Assembly: GCA_025060105.1 (NCBI GenBank)
Contig: JANXCS010000004.1
Coordinates: 62,001 to 126,000 of the forward strand
Reading direction: 5' to 3'
Source of the DNA: Pseudothermotoga sp.
GTDB lineage: Bacteria > Thermotogota > Thermotogae > Thermotogales > DSM-5069
DNA: 64,000 nucleotides
Numbering within the stretch: the first letter of the stretch is position 1; each line of letters begins with the position of its first letter. The notes under the pieces were generated by a model. The model made no database searches. It was not told the DNA's origin and worked only from the letters and a program-made list of their open reading frames with translations. The position numbers and the translations under genes are program-made. Below are positions 52,164 to 61,618 of this stretch, in pieces.

Positions 52164-53585
52164 ATGGAAGCTTTGTACCGTAAGTACAGACCCAAGAGCT
52201 TCTCCCAAGTAGTAGACCAGATTCAGGCTAAGTTGGTTCTTCAAAATGCTATTTTAACCGATCGTGTATCGCATGCGTACATCTTTTCAGGTCCGCGTGG
52301 GAGCGGGAAAACGACACTCGCAAGGATTCTCGCCAAAGCTCTCAACTGTCCCAACAGAAAAGATTTTGAGCCCTGTTGCAGTTGCGATAGCTGTCTGTCC
52401 ATAGATAAAGGAAATCATCCAGACGTTCTGGAACTCGATGCTGCATCGAACAGGGGTATAGACGAGATCAGAAGGATCAGGGACGCCGTCGTTTTCAAGC
52501 CGATGATGGGACAGTACAAAATTTACATAATCGATGAGTTCCACATGTTGACCAGAGAGGCTTTCAACGCCCTACTGAAAACCCTCGAAGAACCACCCGA
52601 ACGCGTCGTGTTCGTACTTGCCACCACAAATTTGGAGAAAGTACCTGCAACGATAATCTCGAGATGTCAACTGATAGAATTCAAGAGCTTCAAAGAATCA
52701 GACATTCTGCAACAGCTCAAACATGTCACTTTGAACGAGAACATCGACGCAGATGAGGAAGCCTTGAAGCTCATCGCCAAACGTGCATCGGGTGGTATGA
52801 GGGATGCTTTGACATTGCTCGAGCAAGTTTCGAATTACACGCTAGGCGGAAGAATAACGTTGGAAACCGTTGAACGAGCTTTGGGATTGGCACCAGCGAA
52901 GGTTGTGGATCAATACCTTGAGGCCCTGTTGAACGGGGATACAAAAGCTGTGAGCGAGTTGGTGGACAAGGTTTATCAAGAAGGTTTCGATATAGATCAA
53001 TTCATTCAAGCGAGCCTAGAGAGGCTGGAAGAAAAAATAACCGTCGATCCTGCCAACGAAACGATCGCACTCGCCAAGGACTTGATATCCATAGCTGGTG
53101 AGATGAGACTGTTTGAGAATAAACGTGTTGCATGTAAGCTACTTTCCATCGAAGTTGCCGCTAAAAGACCCTACCGAACTTCAGTGAAACCACAACGGGA
53201 TGAATCCTCTACAGAGAAGGTACAGACGAGTATTCAGGAAATCCAGAAAGATTCAACTTTGGAAGAGCAACCGAAACAACATGAGATGCTGGACATAGGC
53301 AAAGTACTCGAATACTTGAGAGAGCATGGAGACATGGCCATGTACGTTGCTCTCGTGCAAGCGAAAGTGATCAAGAAAGATGGGACGATCGAGATCTCCT
53401 TTCTTCCGTCTCAAAGGCTTCAGTACGAATATCTCAGAGAAAAACTTTTTGAGTTGGAATACCTGTTCAAGACGCAACTCAAATCGAACGTGGGAGTCGA
53501 ACTGAAGCTCGATGAAGAACGCGAGAGACAACTTCTAGAAAAACTTCAAAAGTTGTTTCCCGGAAGGATCAAGATAGAGGAGTGA
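52164..53585 (+). CDS. dnaX: DNA polymerase III subunit gamma/tau
   Basis: Clamp-loader ATPase of 473 residues. EALYRKYRPKSFSQVVDQ at the N-terminus, Walker A GPRGSGKTTLARIL, a zinc site with four Cys (CPN, CCSC, C near 57-75), Walker B IYIIDEFHMLT and sensor LKTLEEPPERVVFVLATT. A C-terminal helical domain with a basic end closes the chain. ATG 52164 is chosen; frame upstream (52146) lacks a ribosome site. I see no A-rich slip site of the Thermus kind that would yield a short gamma form. Confidence 0.95.
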   Translation: MEALYRKYRPKSFSQVVDQIQAKLVLQNAILTDRVSHAYIFSGPRGSGKTTLARILAKALNCPNRKDFEPCCSCDSCLSIDKGNHPDVLELDAASNRGIDEIRRIRDAVVFKPMMGQYKIYIIDEFHMLTREAFNALLKTLEEPPERVVFVLATTNLEKVPATIISRCQLIEFKSFKESDILQQLKHVTLNENIDADEEALKLIAKRASGGMRDALTLLEQVSNYTLGGRITLETVERALGLAPAKVVDQYLEALLNGDTKAVSELVDKVYQEGFDIDQFIQASLERLEEKITVDPANETIALAKDLISIAGEMRLFENKRVACKLLSIEVAAKRPYRTSVKPQRDESSTEKVQTSIQEIQKDSTLEEQPKQHEMLDIGKVLEYLREHGDMAMYVALVQAKVIKKDGTIEISFLPSQRLQYEYLREKLFELEYLFKTQLKSNVGVELKLDEERERQLLEKLQKLFPGRIKIEE

Positions 53586-53947
53586 TGAGCTTGAAAAAGA
53601 TCAAAGGGTTCGGAGGCAGAAGTTATGGTCCCAGCAAAGGAGAAGCGAAAGGGATCGATTTGGGCTCGATCCAAAAAGTTCAAGAGGAAATGGCGAAGAA
53701 GCTGGAACAGCTTGAAGAATCTTTCAGTCAGATGGAGATCGTCAGCACGGCTGGCGGAGGGGCGATCAAAGTTAAAGCTACTTGTGACTATAGAATCGCG
53801 TCGATAGAATTCGACGATGATTTGCTCCAAGACAAAGAGATGCTGAGCGATCTGATCGTTGCGGCGGTGAACGAGGTTCTCCAGGAGATAAAGAAACGCA
53901 GAGATGAAGAGATGTTGAAGCTGACTCAAGGTGCGATCAGTTTGTGA
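53585..53947 (+). CDS. YbaB/EbfC nucleoid-associated protein
   Basis: A 120-residue protein; the start ATG shares its A with the dnaX stop (TGATG). KVQEEMAKKLEQLEESFSQM is the first helix and GGGAIKVKATCDYRIASIEF the characteristic sheet. YbaB proteins bind DNA as dimers and are nearly always next to dnaX. The N-terminal 30 residues with GFGGRSYGPSKG are a little longer than usual. Confidence 0.92.
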   Translation: MSLKKIKGFGGRSYGPSKGEAKGIDLGSIQKVQEEMAKKLEQLEESFSQMEIVSTAGGGAIKVKATCDYRIASIEFDDDLLQDKEMLSDLIVAAVNEVLQEIKKRRDEEMLKLTQGAISL

Positions 53948-54027
53948 ATTTTTACACAATCTTGTCGTTCGTTCAAAATGAAGAAGGTATCATCTAGATG
54001 AAGCTCTTAAACTGAAGGGAGGTCTAG

Positions 54028-55048
<1,021 letters not shown>

Positions 55049-55067
55049 TTCTTGAGGGGGTGAAACG

Positions 55068-56255
55068 ATGAAGAAAATGACCATAAGAGACGTCGATTTG
55101 AGCAAGAAGACTGTGATCATGCGCGTAGATTTCAACGTGCCAGTTGAGAATGGAAAGGTAACCGACGATACCCGCATCGTTGCAGCGTTACCAACTATAA
55201 AGTACGCCGTAGAACATAACGCCAAAGTCATTCTGCTCTCGCATTTGGGAAGGCCGAAAGGGATCGATCCTAAATACAGCATGAAACCAGTTGCTGAGCA
55301 TTTGAAGCAAATATCTGGATTGAACGTCATTTTCGTGCCACATTTGATCGGTGAAGAGGTGAAAAAGGCTGTCAAAGATGCAAAATTTGGTGATGTCATC
55401 GTGTTGGAAAATACGAGGTTTCACCCCGGAGAAGAGAAAAATGACTTGGAACTGGCAAGGGCTTGGGCAGAACTTGCCGATATACACGTGAACGACGCCT
55501 TCGGTACGGCCCACAGAGCGCATGCATCCAACGTTGGTATCGCTTCCTTCATACCGAGCGTTGCTGGTTTCCTCATGGAGAAAGAGATAGAATTCCTCAG
55601 CAAGGTGACTTACGAACCCGATCATCCATACGTGGTCGTTCTGGGCGGGGCAAAGGTGTCCGACAAAATAGGAGTCATCACGAATTTGATGAACAAAGCG
55701 GACAAAATTCTCATAGGTGGAGCCATGATGTTCACGTTCCTGAAAGTGCAGAACTTCAAAGTTGGCTCATCCTTAGTCGAAGACGATAAGCTCGAACTGG
55801 CAAAGCAGATCTTGGAGCAAGCATCACAGAAAAAGGTGAAAATAGTGTTGCCCATCGACAGCGTCATCGCGCAGAAGATCGAAGCCGGAGTCGAGAAGAA
55901 GATTGTAGATCTAAAAGACGGAATCCCAGACGGATGGATGGGACTGGACATTGGTCCTAAAACCGTTCAAATGTTTGAAAAAGAGCTCGCCGATGCGAAG
56001 ACGGTCGTCTGGAATGGGCCAATGGGTGTGTTCGAAGTGGACGATTTCGCTGAGGGAACGAAAGGGGTCGCATTGGCGATCAGCAAGGTGAAAGGAACGA
56101 CCGTGGTTGGAGGCGGAGATACCGCCGCAGCCGTCGCTAAATTCGGTCTCGAATCTGCCTATTCTCACGTTTCGACTGGCGGTGGAGCTTCACTGGAATT
56201 CCTCGAAGGTCGGGAGTTGCCTGGCATAAAGAGCATAGCTGACAAAAAAAAATAG
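55068..56255 (+). CDS. pgk: Phosphoglycerate kinase (also N-terminal half of a PGK-TIM fusion)
   Basis: Makes ATP from 1,3-bisphosphoglycerate; 395 residues. [54 protein letters not shown] and GGGDTAAAV are all in place. The chain ends in ADKKK, encoded by GAC and nine A, then TAG. The triosephosphate isomerase frame is open across this point in the -1 register, so slipping on the A9 run would give a continuous PGK-TIM of about 648 residues as found in T. maritima. Strong GAGGGGG site before ATG. Confidence 0.97.
   Translation: MKKMTIRDVDLSKKTVIMRVDFNVPVENGKVTDDTRIVAALPTIKYAVEHNAKVILLSHLGRPKGIDPKYSMKPVAEHLKQISGLNVIFVPHLIGEEVKKAVKDAKFGDVIVLENTRFHPGEEKNDLELARAWAELADIHVNDAFGTAHRAHASNVGIASFIPSVAGFLMEKEIEFLSKVTYEPDHPYVVVLGGAKVSDKIGVITNLMNKADKILIGGAMMFTFLKVQNFKVGSSLVEDDKLELAKQILEQASQKKVKIVLPIDSVIAQKIEAGVEKKIVDLKDGIPDGWMGLDIGPKTVQMFEKELADAKTVVWNGPMGVFEVDDFAEGTKGVALAISKVKGTTVVGGGDTAAAVAKFGLESAYSHVSTGGGASLEFLEGRELPGIKSIADKKK
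56244..56252 (+). other. A9 slippery run joining pgk to tpi (-1 frameshift site)
   Basis: Nine A right before the pgk stop TAG (56253-56255). In the -1 frame the codons run AAA ATA GAT AGA TTG ATC CTC with no stop and lead straight into triosephosphate isomerase. Either ribosomal -1 slipping or slipping of RNA polymerase on the A run would work. Confidence 0.8.
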
Positions 56256-56260
56256 ATAGA

Positions 56261-57013
56261 TTGATCCTCGCCGGTAACTGGAAAATGCATAAAACCAATT
56301 TTGAAGCGAAGATTTTTGTCAATCAATTGATCAACGAGTTGGCGGGCAAGCAGTTCAAGATAGTTGTTTGCCCGCCTTTCGTTTCGATAATGGACGTGAT
56401 AGAGCTTACCCGTGGTACTAACCTCTGTGTGGGCGCTCAGAATTGTCACTTTGAGCGCAGTGGGGCCTTCACAGGTGAAATCTCACCTGCGATGCTGAAA
56501 GCCATCGGTGTGGAATTCGTGATCGTTGGTCACTCAGAACGTCGGAGATATTTCAATGAAACGGACGAGATGGTGAACAAGAAAGTGAAAGCTGTAATAG
56601 CGGAAGGGATGAGACCGATAGTGTGCATCGGTGAAACCAAAGAGGAGCGAGAAAAGGGGCTCACATTCTGTGTTGTGGAATCCCAGCTGAGACAGGCTCT
56701 CTACGGTTTGTCAGAGAGAGAGGTCGAAAGAGTTGTGATCGCTTATGAACCCGTGTGGGCCATTGGAACAGGTATCGTCGCCAGACCGGAACAAGCTCAG
56801 GAAGTTCACAAATTCATAAGAAAGCTGATCTCAGACTTGTACGGAGCTGAGCTTGCCCAAATGATTCCGATCCTCTACGGAGGGAGCATAAAACCGGACA
56901 ACTTTTTCGCCATCATGGCTCAACCGGATGTGGATGGCGGGTTAGTCGGTGGTGCAAGCCTCGATGATCAGTTCGTACAACTCGCCACGATTGTCCAGTC
57001 ATTCGTCGAGTGA
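56261..57013 (+). CDS. tpiA: Triosephosphate isomerase (probably made as PGK-TIM fusion)
   Basis: Interconverts dihydroxyacetone phosphate and glyceraldehyde 3-phosphate. 250 residues if begun at TTG 56261. Catalytic Lys in LAGNWKMH, His in VIVGHSERRRYF, Glu in VIAYEPVWAIGTG and the phosphate loop YGGSIKPDN are intact. There is no ribosome binding site before the TTG, only AAAAAAAAATAGATAGA, and the frame is open through the pgk stop in -1. So the domain is most likely translated as the C-terminal half of PGK-TIM. Its end overlaps the convergent ComB-like gene by 15 bases. Confidence 0.95.
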   Translation: MILAGNWKMHKTNFEAKIFVNQLINELAGKQFKIVVCPPFVSIMDVIELTRGTNLCVGAQNCHFERSGAFTGEISPAMLKAIGVEFVIVGHSERRRYFNETDEMVNKKVKAVIAEGMRPIVCIGETKEEREKGLTFCVVESQLRQALYGLSEREVERVVIAYEPVWAIGTGIVARPEQAQEVHKFIRKLISDLYGAELAQMIPILYGGSIKPDNFFAIMAQPDVDGGLVGGASLDDQFVQLATIVQSFVE

Positions 57014-57673
57014 GAAAGCACCATCTTTGAAAACCGGTACGAGATGATAAAGATCGATTTTCGAACAGAACTCGACATCTTTTGAGAAACCTTTCTCGAT
57101 GAGTTCTTTTCCATGTTGACATTCCGATAAGGCTTTGAAGATCGATCCTACAGATTTCCAAACAGACTCAGCCATGAGCGCTGAGTCTGTTTTTCTCTCT
57201 GCACGACTCATCGACACTATGGCACCGGCACACAGAACATCTTCCAGCGCAACGCGACCCTTTTGACCTGCACAAACGATCGTCACTCGATCGTGAAGTT
57301 CGAGTTTCCGAACCACTGCAGAAAGATTCAAGAAACTGGCAGCGTAAAGTCTTTTACACTTTATTTTTCCAATGGCTCTGGTACCGTTCGTCGTCGTTAA
57401 GACTATGTTCTTACCTTCAACTGCTCGTTTTGAATACTCCAAAGGAGAATTTCCTAAATCGAATCCTTTTGGTTTCACGCTCTTTCTTTCACCACAGATG
57501 AGCACGTCAGCATCTTTCTGCTTCAAAGCTTGCTGCACCGTCAAGACTGGTTTGACTCGAACAGCGCCATTCGCCAAAGCGGTCACGATAACGCTCGTTG
57601 CCCTGAGAACATCTATTAGGACACAAGTATCCTCGCTGATCTTTCGCTGCGGTACGAACACTACATCGATCAA
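56999..57673 (-). CDS. ComB-family 2-phosphosulfolactate phosphatase-like protein
   Basis: A 224-residue protein matching the ComB family: CVLIDVLRATSVIVTALANG near the N-terminus, then VLICGERKSVKPKGFDLGNSP and LTTTNGTRAI. ComB removes phosphate from 2-phosphosulfolactate in coenzyme M synthesis, but bacteria of this kind do not make coenzyme M, so the true substrate is unknown; sulfolactate formation is one option. Last gene of the minus-strand run from the right edge, five bases after the glutaredoxin gene. Confidence 0.85.
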   Translation of the reverse strand: MIDVVFVPQRKISEDTCVLIDVLRATSVIVTALANGAVRVKPVLTVQQALKQKDADVLICGERKSVKPKGFDLGNSPLEYSKRAVEGKNIVLTTTNGTRAIGKIKCKRLYAASFLNLSAVVRKLELHDRVTIVCAGQKGRVALEDVLCAGAIVSMSRAERKTDSALMAESVWKSVGSIFKALSECQHGKELIEKGFSKDVEFCSKIDLYHLVPVFKDGAFSLDE

Positions 57674-57678
57674 GGTTT

Positions 57679-57924
57679 CTATCTCACCCCAAGCAACTTG
57701 TCGATCTTTTCCTTATCGAAACCTACGATTATGTGGTTACCAATCTCGATCACAGGTACACCAGTTTGCCCAGTCTTCTTGACCAGACGTTCAGCGGCCA
57801 GAGGGTCTCTAGAGACATCCACTTCTGAAAACTTCAACCCGAGTTGTCTGAAATAATTCTTCGCCCTCGCACAGTAAGGACAGGTGGGCGTGGTGTATAT
57901 GGTTATTTTGACGTGTTGCACCAT
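57679..57924 (-). CDS. Glutaredoxin-like protein (CPYC)
   Basis: An 81-residue thioredoxin-fold protein: ITIYTTPTCPYCARAKNYF with the CPYC active site, the cis-Pro in TGVPVIEIG and a closing GFDKEKIDKLL helix. NrdH/YruB-type glutaredoxins of this size reduce protein disulfides, often with thioredoxin reductase. AGGAGGTG before ATG. It starts one base after the stop of the upstream gene. Confidence 0.93.
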   Translation of the reverse strand: MVQHVKITIYTTPTCPYCARAKNYFRQLGLKFSEVDVSRDPLAAERLVKKTGQTGVPVIEIGNHIIVGFDKEKIDKLLGVR

Positions 57925-57925
57925 G

Positions 57926-58609
57926 TCACCTCCTCATGTCCTGTTTGATCGCTTCGATGCTTTTTGCGTCCAGATAGAGCCTTTGATATTTTTTCCCATC
58001 AACCGTTATAATCAAAGGTTTTTCAAGCATTCCACTAACGGTGTAGAATCTCAGTGCGTTTCTGTTAGATTCATATATCAATTTGTACAGGGCGGCAACA
58101 CTCATAGTGTTCTCATTCCTGAGAGCTTTTAACCAACTTCGAACAAGCAGATGGTCAAAGAACTTACTTTTTCTGACCGACAGGCTTTTCAAAAAGTTCT
58201 CGAAACTCTCAATACCGTTGCCCAGCAAACTCTTGGCAAGCTTTTTGATTTGCTCCGAATCCACAACCGCATAGTATCTGAAACTTGATGAAAATTCGAT
58301 CATAGATTCTGCGAAACTGAACACGTCCAAAGGATTCTGAACATCGAGAGATCTATTGTTGAGAGGATTGAAGGCGTACTGTGGGAGCTCAATCACATAC
58401 ATCATCCTCTTGCCATTGTCTATGCGTACGAAATACGCTCTTTGTTGATCTTTCAGTATGAACACGTAGTGTACCACCGGCGATGAAAACTCGGGAGACT
58501 TCCTGAGGTTGTTCAAAGAGAGCAGGAACCATGAACCAAAAACCGCCATTGCCAAAATGATACCCAGTATCATCCAGAATAAACCTGTTTTTCTCCTCTT
58601 AACGGCCAT
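57926..58609 (-). CDS. Membrane-anchored protein, possibly a degenerate LytR/CpsA/Psr-type protein
   Basis: A 227-residue protein: basic start (AVKRRKTG), one helix (LFWMILGIILAMAVFGSWFLL), then an extracytoplasmic domain. The order of elements (YFVRIDNGKRMMYVIELP strands, then YAVVDSEQIKKLAKSLLG) recalls the LCP fold, and LytR-like genes often follow yqeK. The conserved LCP arginine and aspartate sites are not seen, so it would be inactive or is something else. I do not recognise it with confidence. Confidence 0.55.
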   Translation of the reverse strand: MAVKRRKTGLFWMILGIILAMAVFGSWFLLSLNNLRKSPEFSSPVVHYVFILKDQQRAYFVRIDNGKRMMYVIELPQYAFNPLNNRSLDVQNPLDVFSFAESMIEFSSSFRYYAVVDSEQIKKLAKSLLGNGIESFENFLKSLSVRKSKFFDHLLVRSWLKALRNENTMSVAALYKLIYESNRNALRFYTVSGMLEKPLIITVDGKKYQRLYLDAKSIEAIKQDMRR

Positions 58610-58612
58610 GTT

Positions 58613-59230
58613 TCATCCTCCTCTGAACCCGTTGTGATCGTTCTCTGTGAGAAATCTTTTTCTCTTGTTTCTCAGTAACCAGTTCCACATTTCGATCGTT
58701 TCTGGAAGCAAAAGATATTCTTTTTTCATCGCATAGCAAACTTTACTCCGAAGTGTTCGGATCAGAGCTTCGTCCAAATCGTGCTCCGCCAATTTCCTCA
58801 ATTCCTCCACCTCTTCGTAGACCCTGTTTTCTTCGAGTGCATCTGCAAGAAAAACGATCTTCGCAACCGAACTCACACCTGCTCTACCACTCGTATGGTA
58901 TGCGACGGCTTCCAAAACTTCCACATCTTCTATCTTGAACCTTCTCTTCAAATACTCTGCTGCGATTTTTCCATGCAACAGAACAGGATGCTTCAGCTCT
59001 AGTTCACTAGGTTCGATGTTGTATGCCTCCGCCATTCGCAACAACTTCGGCGCAGGTGTATCTCTGAACATGTCGTGAGACAAACATGCGAGCAACACTT
59101 TTTGTTCGTCGATCTTGTGTATCTTCGCAAGTTTCCTTGCGAATTCACTGCACGAAAGTATATGACGAAGGCGTTTAGGACCAACCAAGAGATTGAGAAA
59201 CTGTGACAGTTTTTCAACGATTTGCTGCAC
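58613..59230 (-). CDS. yqeK: YqeK-family HD hydrolase (diadenosine tetraphosphatase)
   Basis: A 205-residue HD protein: HILSCSEFARKLAKIH (first His), LLACLSHDMFRD (HD pair), HGKIAAEYLKRRF and VAYHTSGRAGVSSVAKIVFLADALE (HTxG and the last Asp). YqeK enzymes split Ap4A symmetrically into two ADP. GTG start with GGATGGTG upstream; three bases after the ylxP-like gene. Confidence 0.9.
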   Translation of the reverse strand: MQQIVEKLSQFLNLLVGPKRLRHILSCSEFARKLAKIHKIDEQKVLLACLSHDMFRDTPAPKLLRMAEAYNIEPSELELKHPVLLHGKIAAEYLKRRFKIEDVEVLEAVAYHTSGRAGVSSVAKIVFLADALEENRVYEEVEELRKLAEHDLDEALIRTLRSKVCYAMKKEYLLLPETIEMWNWLLRNKRKRFLTENDHNGFRGG

Positions 59231-59233
59231 CTT

Positions 59234-59515
59234 TCACCATCCTTCTCGCTCGAGTTCGACAACTTCCACACCGTAGGTCGATTCTAAGATGTTGCTTATC
59301 TGTTCGATCGTACTGTCGACGACCTCTTTGGCAGAGTTGACCACGGCAACACCTATTTCAGCCCATCCTTTGGAGTCACACATACCCACTTCCGAGACAG
59401 ACACGTTGAACTTGTTCCTTATGTCGTTGATCAGTCTTTTTACAAGGCTTCGCTTCTCTTTCAAGCTGTTGATACCGAACAGTTTTATTTTGAAGCTGGC
59501 GACACCAACGTGCAT
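59234..59515 (-). CDS. DUF503 (YlxP-like) protein
   Basis: A 93-residue ferredoxin-fold protein with the family pattern FGINSLKEKRSLVKRLINDI and the VSVSEVGMCDSKGWAEIGVA strand pair. Found near translation genes in many bacteria and thought to bind the ribosome or rRNA; function not settled. It lies 15 bases after the EF-G-like gene. Confidence 0.9.
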   Translation of the reverse strand: MHVGVASFKIKLFGINSLKEKRSLVKRLINDIRNKFNVSVSEVGMCDSKGWAEIGVAVVNSAKEVVDSTIEQISNILESTYGVEVVELEREGW

Positions 59516-59530
59516 CGTCGTCGTTTCACC

Positions 59531-61591
59531 TCATGTGCCTTGATGTGCCTGTTTCCTTTCTTGGATTATCTTTTCTTGAATGTTCGGCGGTACTTCTTGA
59601 TATCTGAGAAATTTCATCGTGAAATAACCGCGCCCACTCGTGATTCCAGAGAGTCTACCGGAGAAATCCAGCATCTCCGCGAGTGGAACCTCCGCCTTCA
59701 CTCTGGACATACCACGGCCTGCAGGTTCCATCCCTTGAGGTCTTCCCCTCCTGCTCGTCACTTCTCCAATGACGTCTCCCGCAACTTCGTCGGGGCAGTA
59801 TATCTCGACCTCCATGATCGGTTCGAGTATGACTGGCCTAGCTTCCTCCATTCCCTTCCTGAAAGCCTGAATTGCAGCGATTTGGAAGGCGATGTCCGAG
59901 GAATCCACTTCGTGGTATGAACCGTCGAACAGTGTTACGCGCACATCTACAACGGGATAACCTGCAAGGGAACCGCGTTTCATGGCTTCCAACACACCTT
60001 TTTCAACGGATGGGATGAAGTTCTTCGGTATGGCTCCGCCAAAGATTTTATCAACAAACTCAAAACCTGCGCCTCTTGGCAAGGGTTCGAGCTCTATCTT
60101 CACGTGTCCATACTGACCATGACCACCCGTCTGCTTTTTGTGCTTGTACTCAGCTATGGCTTTCTTGGTTATCGTTTCTCTGTAAGCGATCTTGGGTTTT
60201 CCAACGTCTACTTCAACACCGAAGATGTTCTTCAATTTTTCGATCATGACATCCAAATGTATCGTTCCCAAACCAGACACGACAGTTTCACCAGTCTCGG
60301 GGTCATATTCCCACTCGAACGTTGGGTCGCTCTCGGCGAGTCTGGACAAACCGTTGCTTATTTTGTCAATATCCGTTTTGCTTTTCGGATTCACAGAGCG
60401 TGAGAACATCGGCTCGGGGAAATTCGGAGGAACGATCTTCAACTTTCTATCTCTGTGCGCTAGTGTCTCGCGAATACCTCCTTCTTTGAGCTTTGGAAGT
60501 ACGATTATCTCACCACAGGAGGCCTCTTCAACTTCAACTTGCTCTTTACCACGTGCCCAGTACAACTTACTGAATCGATCTGTGGAACCACGATCGACGT
60601 TCACAAAAACGTCTCCCGACCTTGCAAGACCCGAGATGATCTTTATGTAGCTCACCCTACCAACGAACGGGTCAACAACGTTTTTGAAGATATAAGCGCA
60701 GAATGGTTCCGTTTCACTGAAAGTGATCGTTGCTTCTTCACCGCTGTCTAGAACTGCTTTTAAGGGTTTCCCCTCTTTAGGATTAGTACCGAGTTGAACG
60801 AGCACATCCAGTAACAAGTCCACACCGATATTCTTTTCGGCAGAACCACACAACGCTGGGACTACCAAGCCAGATTTGTAAGCCTTGACGAGGGCTCTCT
60901 TCAGCTCTTCTTCGCTGACCTCCTGGCCTTCTAGGTATTTTTCCATCAGAGCATCGTCACTCTCAACTATGTCCTCTAGCAACTTGAACCTGGTATCTTG
61001 AGCCGTTTTGACCAAATCTGAAGGAATTTCCACGGCCTTGGCCTTGCCATCTTCGTAAACGTACGCCTTCATGCTCACAAGATCTATCAATCCTTTGAAA
61101 TTCGATTCAGAACCGATGGGCATAACGAGTGGCACAACCTTGCATTCGAATGCAGATTTCACTGATTCGAGCGTGGCGAAGAAATTCGCCCTCTCTTTGT
61201 CCATTTGATTCACGAAGATCAAGATCGGCTTGGACATCTCTTGAGCCATCTGCCACGTCCTTTCAGTTTGTATCTCAACACCAGCCACAGCGTTGATCAC
61301 GCTCACGACGTTTTCACAGACGAAGATCGCGTTGATCACTTCGGCTATGAAATCGCCAAAACCAGGTGTATCTATAGCGGTCAAAAGGTGATCTTTCCAC
61401 TTGAAAGTGAACACGTGAGAAGTTATACTCGATCCTTTGGCCTCCTCTATGGGGTCAGTGTCGATGAGTTTGTTCGAGACGCGGTCGACCAACCCCACTG
61501 TTTTAAGCATGGAACAGGTCAAAAGGGATTTGCCTGAACCGTTGTGACCAACTAAAACAAAATTTCTTTTCTTTTCAACAGCAACCGCCAT
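59531..61591 (-). CDS. EF-G-like translational GTPase (not canonical EF-G)
   Basis: A 686-residue GTPase of the EF-G-like group. G1 is VGHNGSGKS rather than AHIDAGKT, G3 is DTPGFGDF and G4 is NQMD in place of NKMD. Domains II to V follow, with a KTGGHGQYGHVKIELEPL segment of domain IV and RRGRPQGMEPAGRGMS near the end. Such paralogues occur beside a normal EF-G and their role is not well defined. ATG 61591 is taken since GGAGGT is 8 bases before it; an earlier ATG at 61597 is too close. Confidence 0.92.
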   Translation of the reverse strand: MAVAVEKKRNFVLVGHNGSGKSLLTCSMLKTVGLVDRVSNKLIDTDPIEEAKGSSITSHVFTFKWKDHLLTAIDTPGFGDFIAEVINAIFVCENVVSVINAVAGVEIQTERTWQMAQEMSKPILIFVNQMDKERANFFATLESVKSAFECKVVPLVMPIGSESNFKGLIDLVSMKAYVYEDGKAKAVEIPSDLVKTAQDTRFKLLEDIVESDDALMEKYLEGQEVSEEELKRALVKAYKSGLVVPALCGSAEKNIGVDLLLDVLVQLGTNPKEGKPLKAVLDSGEEATITFSETEPFCAYIFKNVVDPFVGRVSYIKIISGLARSGDVFVNVDRGSTDRFSKLYWARGKEQVEVEEASCGEIIVLPKLKEGGIRETLAHRDRKLKIVPPNFPEPMFSRSVNPKSKTDIDKISNGLSRLAESDPTFEWEYDPETGETVVSGLGTIHLDVMIEKLKNIFGVEVDVGKPKIAYRETITKKAIAEYKHKKQTGGHGQYGHVKIELEPLPRGAGFEFVDKIFGGAIPKNFIPSVEKGVLEAMKRGSLAGYPVVDVRVTLFDGSYHEVDSSDIAFQIAAIQAFRKGMEEARPVILEPIMEVEIYCPDEVAGDVIGEVTSRRGRPQGMEPAGRGMSRVKAEVPLAEMLDFSGRLSGITSGRGYFTMKFLRYQEVPPNIQEKIIQERKQAHQGT

Positions 61592-61618
61592 CGTCATACA
61601 CCTCCGTCCTTCTCGTCG

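Noticed and set aside
53020-53050. Slip site for a short DnaX form
   Set aside because: GAAGAAAAAATAACC has only six A and no stop or pairing pattern that would support it.
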